Shown here: piece by piece, positions 1 to 5,864 of the stretch
Layout: each line of letters opens with the position of its first letter
Numbering within the stretch: the stretch's first letter is position 1
Source: Anaerolineae bacterium
GTDB taxonomy: Bacteria; Chloroflexota; Anaerolineae; 4572-78; NAK82
Length of the DNA stretch: 5,883 nucleotides
Reading direction: 5' to 3'
Assembly: GCA_030598425.1 (NCBI GenBank)
Contig: JAUVPY010000196.1
Location: 1-5,883 of the forward strand
The notes under the pieces: model-generated
The model's database searches: none
Told to the model about the DNA's origin: nothing
The model's input: only the letters and a program-made list of their open reading frames with translations
Position numbers and translations under genes: made by a program

Positions 1-30
1 ATCGGCCCCGGCCTGGGCACTGAGGACCAC

Positions 31-154
31 AGCATCCCGAGTAGGCCGAAACGCAGTGGAGGCCGTATCGAGGGGTGCGGCCAATGCGAGGAGTCCTGGC
101 AAACCCGCACCCTTCGATACGCGCTCCACTGCGTTCCGCGCTACTCAGGATGCT
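31..154. repeat. Inverted pair of REP-like palindromic units
   Basis: A 50-nt unit at 31-80 is repeated in reverse complement at 105-154, matching at 43 of 50 positions by hand alignment, with a 24-nt linker (81-104). Each unit also folds on itself. In the left unit, CGA-(G)-TA-GGCC (38-47) pairs with GGCC-(G)-TATCG (61-70), a 9-bp stem with a bulged G on each side and a 13-nt loop. In the right unit the two GGCC blocks are both replaced by GCGC (121-124 and 138-141), so the stem is kept. The unit carries GTAG (41-44) at the stem foot, as enterobacterial REP sequences do, but no associated transposase is visible. The element lies beyond the 3' end of the MBL gene and could act as a 3' mRNA stabiliser or a weak terminator. 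There is no T-run on either side, so it is not a classical intrinsic terminator. Confidence 0.88.
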
Positions 155-260
155 AATCTAGCTGTTTTACAGGCGAACAGATGTTTGGTGTAGGGTAATG
201 AGTGGCAGGATTCTTGTCTTGAATCAAGGAAGCTCAACTGCTCTTTAATTGACACACAGT

Positions 261-1103
261 TTAGCTCTGGTCGCCGTCGGTCATCCGCTGGTAAAGCGCA
301 TAGACATTCGCCTCGTGCAAATCTTGGACCAGCCCATTGAGAGGGATACGCGACTTGCCACACGACTCGATGTCAATATTCTGGAGGGCCTCAATGCCTC
401 CATCGTCCTCTATCACTCGCATCACCTTATTGTAGAGCACCTCGAGATATCGGATACTGCTCTGGATGGTAGCCTGGATTTCGCCGCGCAATAGGACTTC
501 ACCGTGGCCCTGCACGATACTATCCATATTGAATTCGACGAGAACCCTTTCCAGTGACGCGATGAACTGCTCACGGCTGCCCCACACAAAATAAGGCAAG
601 GGCATCACCGTGTCGGCTGCCAACAACACCTTGTCTTCCTTTACGTAAACCACCGTCGAGTCGTGCGTGTGACCGGGAGTGAGCACCATCTGCAACGACT
701 TTCCACCCAGGTGAAGCAGCATGTCCCCCTCGTCAAATGTGATGTCAGGCACACGAAGCTCCACCTCTTCCAATTCTGAAGACGTCTCCTGGCTCTCCTC
801 CAAGACGCTGGCACCCAACTCAGGCAAGGCATCTGCGCATAGCTGATGCCCTACCAACTGCACGCCCTCGAACAAAAAGGCTCCATAAGTATGGTCACCG
901 TGCCAGTGAGTGTTAATCAGATAGCGAATACTACCTCGCCCCAACCCTTCGAGAAATTCGATCATGGAGCGTGTTTCTTCGGGAAAGGGCAGGGTGTCAA
1001 TCACTGTGATCCCCTCTCGGGTCACCACGGCCGAAGCGGTGACCTGGGCGTACAGGTCACTAGTGAAAACGTAAATGTCATTAGAAACTCGTTCGCGGCG
1101 CAT
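261..1103 (-). CDS. MBL-fold metallo-hydrolase (GloB/COG0491-like)
   Basis: This 280-residue protein is a complete cytoplasmic metallo-beta-lactamase-fold hydrolase with no signal peptide. The dinuclear metal site can be read directly: THWHGDH at residues 65-71 (ligands His66, His68, Asp70, His71), His145 in PGHTHD, Asp164 in LAADT, and His200 in QGHG. These are the standard seven ligands of the glyoxalase II/RNase Z-like superfamily, and the length is normal. The substrate cannot be told from sequence. Hydrolysis of a thioester, lactone or phosphoester are all possible, and nothing specifically indicates a beta-lactamase. The ATG at 1103 is the only usable start, because an in-frame TGA lies two codons upstream. 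The best Shine-Dalgarno match, AGGAG (1117-1121 on the minus strand), is 13 nt away, longer than usual. The gene is read from its own promoter (1163-1191), diverging from the kinase operon. It ends with TAA, and only a short palindrome (219-229) and the inverted repeat at 31-154 lie beyond it. Family call is firm, function open. Confidence 0.94.
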   Translation of the reverse strand: MRRERVSNDIYVFTSDLYAQVTASAVVTREGITVIDTLPFPEETRSMIEFLEGLGRGSIRYLINTHWHGDHTYGAFLFEGVQLVGHQLCADALPELGASVLEESQETSSELEEVELRVPDITFDEGDMLLHLGGKSLQMVLTPGHTHDSTVVYVKEDKVLLAADTVMPLPYFVWGSREQFIASLERVLVEFNMDSIVQGHGEVLLRGEIQATIQSSIRYLEVLYNKVMRVIEDDGGIEALQNIDIESCGKSRIPLNGLVQDLHEANVYALYQRMTDGDQS

Positions 1104-1162
1104 AAGGACTCAGCGACTCCTGTGCTTCTATGTGTTCAGTGAGATACAGATCATACGCGGTC

Positions 1163-1191
1163 AGCATATCACATTCAAAAAGCCATGTCAA
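1163..1191 (-). promoter_or_regulatory. Sigma70-type promoter of the MBL gene
   Basis: On the minus strand there is a perfect -35 box TTGACA (1191-1186), a 17-nt spacer, and TATGCT as -10 box (1168-1163). The -10 is preceded by TGA, which fits the extended -10 pattern TGn. Transcription would start near 1156, giving a leader of about 53 nt before the MBL start codon. This is the strongest promoter match in the window, though it is unproven experimentally. Confidence 0.72.
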
Positions 1192-1194
1192 GAG

Positions 1195-1229
1195 GGAATT
1201 GAACGCCGACATTTTAGACGTTCCTTTCC
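1195..1229. promoter_or_regulatory. Imperfect palindrome between divergent -35 boxes
   Basis: GGAATTGAACG (1195-1205) and CGTTCCTTTCC (1219-1229) form a dyad with 9 of 11 pairs matching and a 13-nt centre. Its midpoint (1212) is 19-21 nt from the inner edges of the two divergent -35 boxes. A site placed so symmetrically could be a shared operator acting on both promoters. The protein that would bind it is unknown, and the half-sites are imperfect. Confidence 0.45.
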
Positions 1230-1230
1230 G

Positions 1231-1259
1231 TTGTTCTTGGGGTCGAATCGTAGTATACT
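1231..1259 (+). promoter_or_regulatory. Sigma70-type promoter of the kinase-regulator operon
   Basis: TTGTTC (1231-1236) is followed by a 17-nt spacer and TATACT (1254-1259). The -10 box matches the consensus at 5 of 6 positions and the -35 at only 3 of 6, so the promoter may be weak or activator-dependent. Transcription would begin near 1266, leaving a leader of roughly 47 nt before the GTG start. No other good candidate was seen in 1104-1312 on this strand. Confidence 0.55.
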
Positions 1260-1260
1260 T

Positions 1261-1286
1261 GTAAGGTACCTCACAACCTTACCTTC
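1261..1286. promoter_or_regulatory. Perfect 7-bp dyad over kinase transcription start
   Basis: GTAAGGT (1261-1267) and ACCTTAC (1276-1282) form a perfect inverted repeat with an 8-nt centre, immediately downstream of the -10 box. The block contains three TACCT pentamers: two on the plus strand (1267-1271 and 1280-1284, 13 nt apart) and one on the minus strand (1268-1264). TACCTCA (1267-1273) matches the known NarL heptamer TACYYMT at 6 of 7 positions. It may be a repressor-type operator, possibly for the regulator encoded by this operon. A short leader hairpin is the alternative. Confidence 0.5.
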
Positions 1287-1301
1287 GCCCTGACACCAGT
1301 T

Positions 1302-1307
1302 AGGAGG
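1302..1307 (+). promoter_or_regulatory. Strong ribosome binding site fixing a GTG start
   Basis: A full AGGAGG lies 5 nt before the GTG at 1313. This supports the GTG as the real start of the kinase; the next residues (RLGTLRGGLRTK) form the positively charged segment expected before the first membrane helix. Confidence 0.85.
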
Positions 1308-1312
1308 AGATA

Positions 1313-4300
1313 GTGCGGTTGGGAACCCTAAGGGGCGGTCTGCGCACCAAAATCATCACGTGGTCCTTTGTGCCCACAGCAATCATTCTGGTCACAGTGG
1401 CTCTGGTCACCTTCACTGCCTACCAGCGGGTGACCGAGGATTTGGTGATCGAACGGGATCAGGAGTTGACCCGCCTCTCAGCCAGCCGGTTGGCGACGGA
1501 GTTGGCCGAGTATACCAGTATCCTGGCCGCCTCTGCGCGCACTACGGGCACATACATTCATCCGGCTGTCCAACGTATCACCCTACAGCGCGCCAGCGAG
1601 CGCCTGGCCGTCTTCGACGGCGGTGTGCTCGTCCTGGATACGTTTGGAACGGTGGTAGCCACCAAGCCAGAGCGACCAGAGGCCCTGGGGCAGAACTGGT
1701 CCGACCGCCCCTACTTCAGCCAGATGCTTCACGCTCGGGAGCCAGTCTATTCGAGTATCGTGGCTGATGGACCGGGAAACGCACAGGTCATCGTCATCGC
1801 CGTGCCCATCATAGGCCCCCAGGACGAGTTCCTGGGAATTGTGGCGGGTATGCTTCGCCTGGGTACTGAGACCGCCAGTGCTTTTTACGGTGATGTCGTC
1901 AAGCCGCAGTTTGGGGAGAGCGGCAGCGCCTATCTGGTGGACGGGAATGGCCGCGTGATCTACCATTCTGATGCCAAGCGCATTGGTGAGGAGTACTCCG
2001 AGCAGGCGGTAGTGCAAGAGGCTTTGGACGGGCAGGTGGGTGCCATCCGCACCCGTGATCCAGAGGGCCAGGACATCGTCGCCAGCTTCGCCCCAGTGCC
2101 GGGCACACCCTGGGGCCTAGTCACCGAGGAGAGTTGGGCGGCACTGATCAGCCCCGGTCGAAACTACCGGCAATTCTTGCTCTTGCTGCTGGCGCTGGGC
2201 GTTTTGATACCGGCCTTGGTTGTCGCCATTGCGGCCAGTCGGATCACCAGACCCATCACGGAGCTAATCGGAGCCGCCCAGGCCGTGGCCGGCGGCGATT
2301 TTGAGCAGAGGATCACCGCCGATACGGGCGATGAAGTAGAGGAGCTGGCCGAGCAGTTTAGCCTGATGTCGGCCCAACTCCAGGCATCATACGCAACTCT
2401 GGAGCAAAGAGTCGCCGATCGGACCAAGGAACTGGCGGCTCTCAACGCGATCGCCGCTGTGGTGAGTCGTTCCTTGGACTTGCAGGAAATCCTGAACGAT
2501 GCCCTGGATAAGACACTCGAGGTTATGGAAATCGAAGCGGGCGGGATTTATCTCTTGGATGAGACCGCCGGCGAGCTGAGCATCACCGCCCAACGCGGAT
2601 TCGATCCCCAATTCGTAGCCGAGGTTGACCAATTGAAGCTGGGCGAGGGCTTTTCCGGCCGGGTGGTGCAATCCGGACAGCCCCTGGTTGTGAGGGACGT
2701 TTCCACCGACCCCCGACTCACCCGCATGGCGGCCAGAGAGGAAGGATTCCATTCTCTTGTCAGCGTCCCCCTGAGTTCGAAGGGGAAGGCATTGGGTACC
2801 CTGTTCGCCGGAACCCATGGCTACCGGGAGTTCACCGACCAAGACGTCCAGTTGCTCACCTCCATCGGTAACCAAATCGGGGTGGCTATCGACAACGCTC
2901 GCCTGTTCGAATTGGAACGCCAGAGGCGCCAAGAGCCTACCCTATTGGCCGAAGTAGCCAAGCTGATCAGCGGAACTTTGGATTTGGACGAGGTATTGCG
3001 GTTGACCGCCGAGTGCGCTGTTGAGGTCTTCGAAGTTGATTGCTGCTGTATATTCCAATACGATGAAAAAAAGGGGACCATGAGACTGGCGGTTCAAATT
3101 GGATTTGATGGCTCGACCCCTGACCGCGAGCAGCCCGCCGAAGTCGACCAAGTGTCCCCAGCCCCGTCCGAGGTGGAATTCACCCCAAGCCCAAGGATGC
3201 GTAAAACAGTCCTTGAAGGTCTTCAGCCGCTGATGGTGGAGGATGTACCCTCGGATCCGCACCTTAGCCCCCAGCATCTGCTGGCTCTCCAATCGGCGCT
3301 GGTGGCCCCCATTGAGGTAGGCGGACGACGACTGGGCGCTATGCAACTAGGGACGCAGCCGCCGAGGCGGCGTCGGTTTACCGCCGAGGAGGCGGAACTG
3401 GCCTTGGCGATGGCCAACCAAGCGGCTGTGGCCATCGACAGCGCGCGGCTCTTTGAAGACGAGCAACGGAGAGCTGAGCAATTCTGGGTAATCGGCGAGG
3501 TAGGACGGCGGATCACCTCCATCTTGGCCGTTGACGAGTTGCTGGACCAGATGGTTCGGTTGATCCAAGAGGCTTTCAATTATTATCTAGTTGAAATCGG
3601 CCTGGTTGAAGAGGATGACGTGGTCTTCAAAGCCAGAGCGGGACGAGACCGGAGTTCCCGGTTCGAGAGCTTTCGCCTCAAAGTAGGTAAGGAGGGCATC
3701 ACAGGCTGGGTGGCCGCCGCAGGCGAGCCGCTCCTGGTGCCCGACGTGAGTCAAGAGCCGCGCTACGTCAGGGTAACCGACACAGAAACTCGCTCGGGGC
3801 TCGCTGTACCCATTATGATCAAAGACAAAGTCACTGGCGTGATCAACGTCGAAAGCGATCAACTGGATGCCTTCGACGAGAGCGACGTGGCCGTGCTCCA
3901 ATCCCTGGCCCATCAGGCAGCCATTGCGATCCAGAACGCGCGTCTCTTCAAGGCCGAGCGACGGCGGGCGGAGGAGTTCCGCGTCATAAGCGAGGTGGGG
4001 CGCCGCATCACCTCTATCCTGGCCGTCGATGAGTTGCTGGGGGAGATCGCCCGATTGCTCAAGGAGACCTTGGGATATTACCTGGTCGGTATCGCCCTGA
4101 TTGATGGGGACGAACTGGTCTTTAGGGCGGGGGCCGGGGCTGTCTGGGAACTCCCTGACTTTCAGCCCCCACGCCTGAAGGTAGGTCAGGAGGGGATCAC
4201 CGGCTGGGTGGCCCAGAGCGGCGAACCGTTGCTGGTGCCTGATGTGGGCCAGGAGCCACGTTACCATTCCCTGCCCGAGGCGAGCGAGATTAGATCGGAG

Positions 4301-5077
4301 CTAGCCGTGCCCTTGGAGGCGAAAGAGACGGTCATCGGTGTCTTACACGTCCAAAGTGAGCGGCCGAACGCCTTCGATGAAAGCGACTTAGTCATACTCC
4401 AATCTCTGGCGGACCAGGCGGCATTGGTCATCGAGAACGCCCAGCTCTACGAGCAAGCCCAGCAGGTGGCCACGTTGGAGGAGCGCCAGCGGCTGGCACG
4501 GGAGCTCCACGATTCGGTAACCCAAGCTCTGTACGGCGTGACACTGTACGCTGAGGCGGCGGCTCGACTCCTAGCGGTGGGCGATGCAGAGTTAGCTTCT
4601 GACCACCTGCGTGAGGTGCAGCAGACAGCCCAGGAAGCACTGCAAGAGATGCGGTTACTCATCTTCGAGCTGCGCCCGCCTGTATTGGAGCAGGAAGGAC
4701 TGGTCGCCGCCCTGGAGACCCGGCTGGTAGCGGTGGAGGGACGCTCCGGACTGGAGACCGAGTTTATCATGGAGGGTGATGCCCGCCTGCCCACTGACAT
4801 CGAGGAAGGACTGTATCGCATCGCCCAGGAAGCACTGAACAACGCCCTCAAACACGCCCAGGCTAGGTGCATCACGGTGCATCTACGCCAAGAGAGACAA
4901 GCCGTGATGCTGGAAGTCGTCGACGACGGGATCGGCTTCGATCCGAGCACTGCCAAAGAGCAGGGTGGGTTGGGGTTGCCTGGGATGGAAGAACGAGCGG
5001 CGAGGCTGGGGGGTCGGCTGACGGTTAGCAGCCGACCCGGAGAAGGCACAAGCGTGAAGGTAGAGGTAGATCTATGA
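1313..5077 (+). CDS. dCache-HAMP-4xGAF sensor histidine kinase, NarL/DesK class
   Basis: This is a 1254-residue membrane histidine kinase. Order of parts: basic N-terminus, membrane helix 1 (about 14-36), extracytoplasmic dCache_1-like domain (about 37-284, with WSDRPYF at 129-135), membrane helix 2 (288-308), HAMP (about 310-362), coiled coil, GAF1 (about 385-533), GAF2 (about 545-715), GAF3 (about 724-880), GAF4 (about 889-1047), HisKA_3, HATPase_c. The phosphoacceptor is His1066 in ELHDSVTQ, whose Asp1067 and Gln1071 match the HDxxxQ phosphatase motif. The N box is EALNNALKH (1173-1181, Asn1177), the G1 box DDGIGF (1204-1209), and the G2 box GLGLPGMEER (1219-1228). Each GAF ends in an N/S-A-R/Q-L-F/Y helix that runs into the next module. 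Ligands are unknown: the dCache lacks the full amino-acid-binding motif, since R132-P-Y-F replaces RxWY. Odd points are that four of the five cysteines lie in GAF2 (568, 577-579), that GAF2 has a Pro/Glu-rich insert (about 600-627), and that GAF3 and GAF4 are near-duplicates. The gene overlaps its response regulator by 4 bp, so they form one operon. Confidence 0.97.
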   Translation: MRLGTLRGGLRTKIITWSFVPTAIILVTVALVTFTAYQRVTEDLVIERDQELTRLSASRLATELAEYTSILAASARTTGTYIHPAVQRITLQRASERLAVFDGGVLVLDTFGTVVATKPERPEALGQNWSDRPYFSQMLHAREPVYSSIVADGPGNAQVIVIAVPIIGPQDEFLGIVAGMLRLGTETASAFYGDVVKPQFGESGSAYLVDGNGRVIYHSDAKRIGEEYSEQAVVQEALDGQVGAIRTRDPEGQDIVASFAPVPGTPWGLVTEESWAALISPGRNYRQFLLLLLALGVLIPALVVAIAASRITRPITELIGAAQAVAGGDFEQRITADTGDEVEELAEQFSLMSAQLQASYATLEQRVADRTKELAALNAIAAVVSRSLDLQEILNDALDKTLEVMEIEAGGIYLLDETAGELSITAQRGFDPQFVAEVDQLKLGEGFSGRVVQSGQPLVVRDVSTDPRLTRMAAREEGFHSLVSVPLSSKGKALGTLFAGTHGYREFTDQDVQLLTSIGNQIGVAIDNARLFELERQRRQEPTLLAEVAKLISGTLDLDEVLRLTAECAVEVFEVDCCCIFQYDEKKGTMRLAVQIGFDGSTPDREQPAEVDQVSPAPSEVEFTPSPRMRKTVLEGLQPLMVEDVPSDPHLSPQHLLALQSALVAPIEVGGRRLGAMQLGTQPPRRRRFTAEEAELALAMANQAAVAIDSARLFEDEQRRAEQFWVIGEVGRRITSILAVDELLDQMVRLIQEAFNYYLVEIGLVEEDDVVFKARAGRDRSSRFESFRLKVGKEGITGWVAAAGEPLLVPDVSQEPRYVRVTDTETRSGLAVPIMIKDKVTGVINVESDQLDAFDESDVAVLQSLAHQAAIAIQNARLFKAERRRAEEFRVISEVGRRITSILAVDELLGEIARLLKETLGYYLVGIALIDGDELVFRAGAGAVWELPDFQPPRLKVGQEGITGWVAQSGEPLLVPDVGQEPRYHSLPEASEIRSELAVPLEAKETVIGVLHVQSERPNAFDESDLVILQSLADQAALVIENAQLYEQAQQVATLEERQRLARELHDSVTQALYGVTLYAEAAARLLAVGDAELASDHLREVQQTAQEALQEMRLLIFELRPPVLEQEGLVAALETRLVAVEGRSGLETEFIMEGDARLPTDIEEGLYRIAQEALNNALKHAQARCITVHLRQERQAVMLEVVDDGIGFDPSTAKEQGGLGLPGMEERAARLGGRLTVSSRPGEGTSVKVEVDL
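3461..4453 (+). repeat. Tandem duplication encoding GAF3 and GAF4
   Basis: Two consecutive coding units, 3461-3952 (residues 717-880) and 3956-4453 (residues 882-1047), encode closely similar GAF domains with a period of 165-167 residues. Shared blocks include GRRITSILAVDELL, EGITGWVA, GEPLLVPDV, QEPRY and FDESD. By rough eye count about 60% of residues match, well above either unit's similarity to GAF1 or GAF2. The linker helix (RRRAE/QRRAE) is duplicated with the domain. Third-base differences are frequent, so the duplication is not recent. The most variable stretch (residues 775-790 and 940-955) lies before the conserved RLKVG block. Confidence 0.9.
5063..5077 (+). promoter_or_regulatory. 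Kinase stop/regulator start overlap with internal RBS
   Basis: The regulator ATG (5074-5076) overlaps the kinase TGA (5075-5077) as ATGA. GAGG at 5063-5066 lies 7 nt before the ATG, inside the last kinase codons. This is the usual arrangement for translational coupling, which keeps the kinase and regulator in a fixed ratio. Confidence 0.85.
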
Positions 5078-5736
5078 CCAAAATTATACGTGTTCTAGTG
5101 GTCGACGATCATGTGGTCGTCCGCCAGGGGATTCGTGCTCTGCTGGCAACAGAGACAGACATCGAGGTTGTGGGGGAGGCAGAAAACGGACAGGAGGCGG
5201 TGGCAGAGGCAGAAAGCCTCCAGCCCGACGTCATCTTGATGGACCTGGTGATGCCCGAGATGGACGGCATCGAGGCCATTGGCCGCATTACGGCCCGCCA
5301 GCCCGAGGCGCAGATTCTGGTCCTGACCAGCTTCGCCGCCGACGACAAGGTCTTTCCGGCCATCAAGGCAGGCGCATTGGGATACCTGTTGAAAGATTCT
5401 AGCCCCGAGGAACTGGTGGGGGCTATTCACCAGGTGCATCAAGGGGAGTCCTCACTTCATCCAACCATCGCCCGCAAACTGTTGCAGGAGCTTTCTCAGC
5501 CCCCGGATAAACCAGCGACACTTGAGCCGCTGACGGAGCGCGAGGTGGAAGTGCTGAAATTAGTGGCACAGGGACGGAGCAACCAGGAGATTGCCGAGGC
5601 GTTGGTCATCAGCGACGCGACGGCGCGCACCCATGTAAGCAACATCCTGCACAAGTTGCACCTTGCTAGCCGAACCCAGGCGGCCCTCTATGCCCTGCGC
5701 GAGGGGCTAGCGTCGCTGGATGACGATGATTACTGA
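5074..5736 (+). CDS. NarL/LuxR-family response regulator
   Basis: This 220-residue response regulator has an N-terminal receiver and a C-terminal LuxR-type helix-turn-helix. The receiver shows the acidic pair Asp11-Asp12, the phosphoacceptor Asp57 in LMDLVMPEMDG, Thr85, Tyr104 and Lys107 in GYLLKD, so all catalytic positions are intact. A linker (about 138-150) leads to LTEREVEVLKLVAQGRSNQEIA (start at 153) and a recognition helix around TARTHVSNIL (183-192). Length and layout are typical of NarL, DegU and LiaR relatives. It is predicted to be phosphorylated by the kinase it overlaps and to bind DNA as a dimer. Its targets are unknown, but the dyad at 1261-1282 and the divergent control region are candidates. 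The protein ends in an acidic DDDDY tail, and the Tyr and stop codons already lie within the left arm of the inverted repeat at 5730-5815. Family assignment is very secure. Confidence 0.97.
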   Translation: MTKIIRVLVVDDHVVVRQGIRALLATETDIEVVGEAENGQEAVAEAESLQPDVILMDLVMPEMDGIEAIGRITARQPEAQILVLTSFAADDKVFPAIKAGALGYLLKDSSPEELVGAIHQVHQGESSLHPTIARKLLQELSQPPDKPATLEPLTEREVEVLKLVAQGRSNQEIAEALVISDATARTHVSNILHKLHLASRTQAALYALREGLASLDDDDY

Positions 5737-5815
5737 TCCTAACATGACCATCCAAACTTCTTTGCGGCCCCATGGAGGCCCGAATTTGTCTGAATTCATA
5801 TGTTCGGATCAGTAA
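5730..5815. repeat. Miniature inverted-repeat element or long 3' stem
   Basis: The 16-nt end TTACTGATCCTAACAT (5730-5745) pairs with 5800-5815 at 15 of 16 positions (one mismatch, T5740 against C5805). The 54-nt interior contains a small GC hairpin, GGCC (5766-5769) with GGCC (5777-5780). The left arm includes the last codon and TGA stop of the response regulator. If the outer TA dinucleotides (5731-5732 and 5813-5814) are a target duplication, the element proper is 80 bp (5733-5812), which resembles non-autonomous elements of the IS630/Tc1/mariner group. As RNA it would be a long 3' stem protecting the operon transcript. There is no T-run after it, so a standard intrinsic terminator is unlikely. 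Confidence 0.82.
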
Positions 5816-5836
5816 GAACTAAGCCTCAGCTCCAAG

Positions 5837-5864
5837 TACAACATTTGTTGTAGCGACCTGCTAC
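5837..5864. repeat. Two overlapping small dyads past the operon
   Basis: TACAACA (5837-5843) and TGTTGTA (5846-5852) form a perfect 7-bp dyad with a 2-nt centre. GTAGC (5850-5854) and GCTAC (5860-5864) form a second dyad that shares GTA (5850-5852) with the first, so the two hairpins cannot both form in one RNA. The stretch 5816-5883 holds no gene. The first dyad could be an operator for a gene beyond the window, but short dyads like these also occur by chance. Confidence 0.45.

Noticed and set aside
31..154. Intrinsic terminator for the MBL transcript
   Set aside because: The hairpin potential is strong, but no T-run follows on the minus strand (positions 30 to 1), so the standard mechanism is not supported.
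249..494. Plus-strand 81-codon frame at the MBL 3' end
   Set aside because: It is a shadow of the MBL gene. Its apparent regularity comes from the complementary MBL codons.
261..1103. Antibiotic-resistance metallo-beta-lactamase
   Set aside because: The metal motif is shared by the whole superfamily. There is no signal peptide, and the overall reading fits the general GloB-like hydrolases better.
846..1293. Plus-strand short frames across the MBL 5' half and the intergenic region
   Set aside because: They oppose the clear MBL gene and run through both promoter regions. The translations are low in recognisable structure and no good Shine-Dalgarno site precedes them.
1313..2164. Amino-acid-sensing dCache
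   Set aside because: The published amino-acid motif needs an RxWY-type arrangement. Here it is R132-P-Y-F, so the ligand cannot be assigned.
2387..2932. Minus-strand open reading frame (181 codons) opposite GAF1
   Set aside because: It is the complement of a well-supported coding region, with no ribosome site seen and no family features in its translation.
2966..3457. Phytochrome-type chromophore-binding GAF on account of the GAF2 cysteines
   Set aside because: The cysteines lie in an early strand segment (VDCCCIF) and not in the bilin-attachment context, and no PHY domain follows.
3587..4267. Long minus-strand open reading frame (226 codons) inside the kinase gene
   Set aside because: It lies wholly opposite GAF3 and GAF4, whose protein reading is clear. 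It has no recognisable domain and its internal similarity follows from the duplicated GAF sequence.
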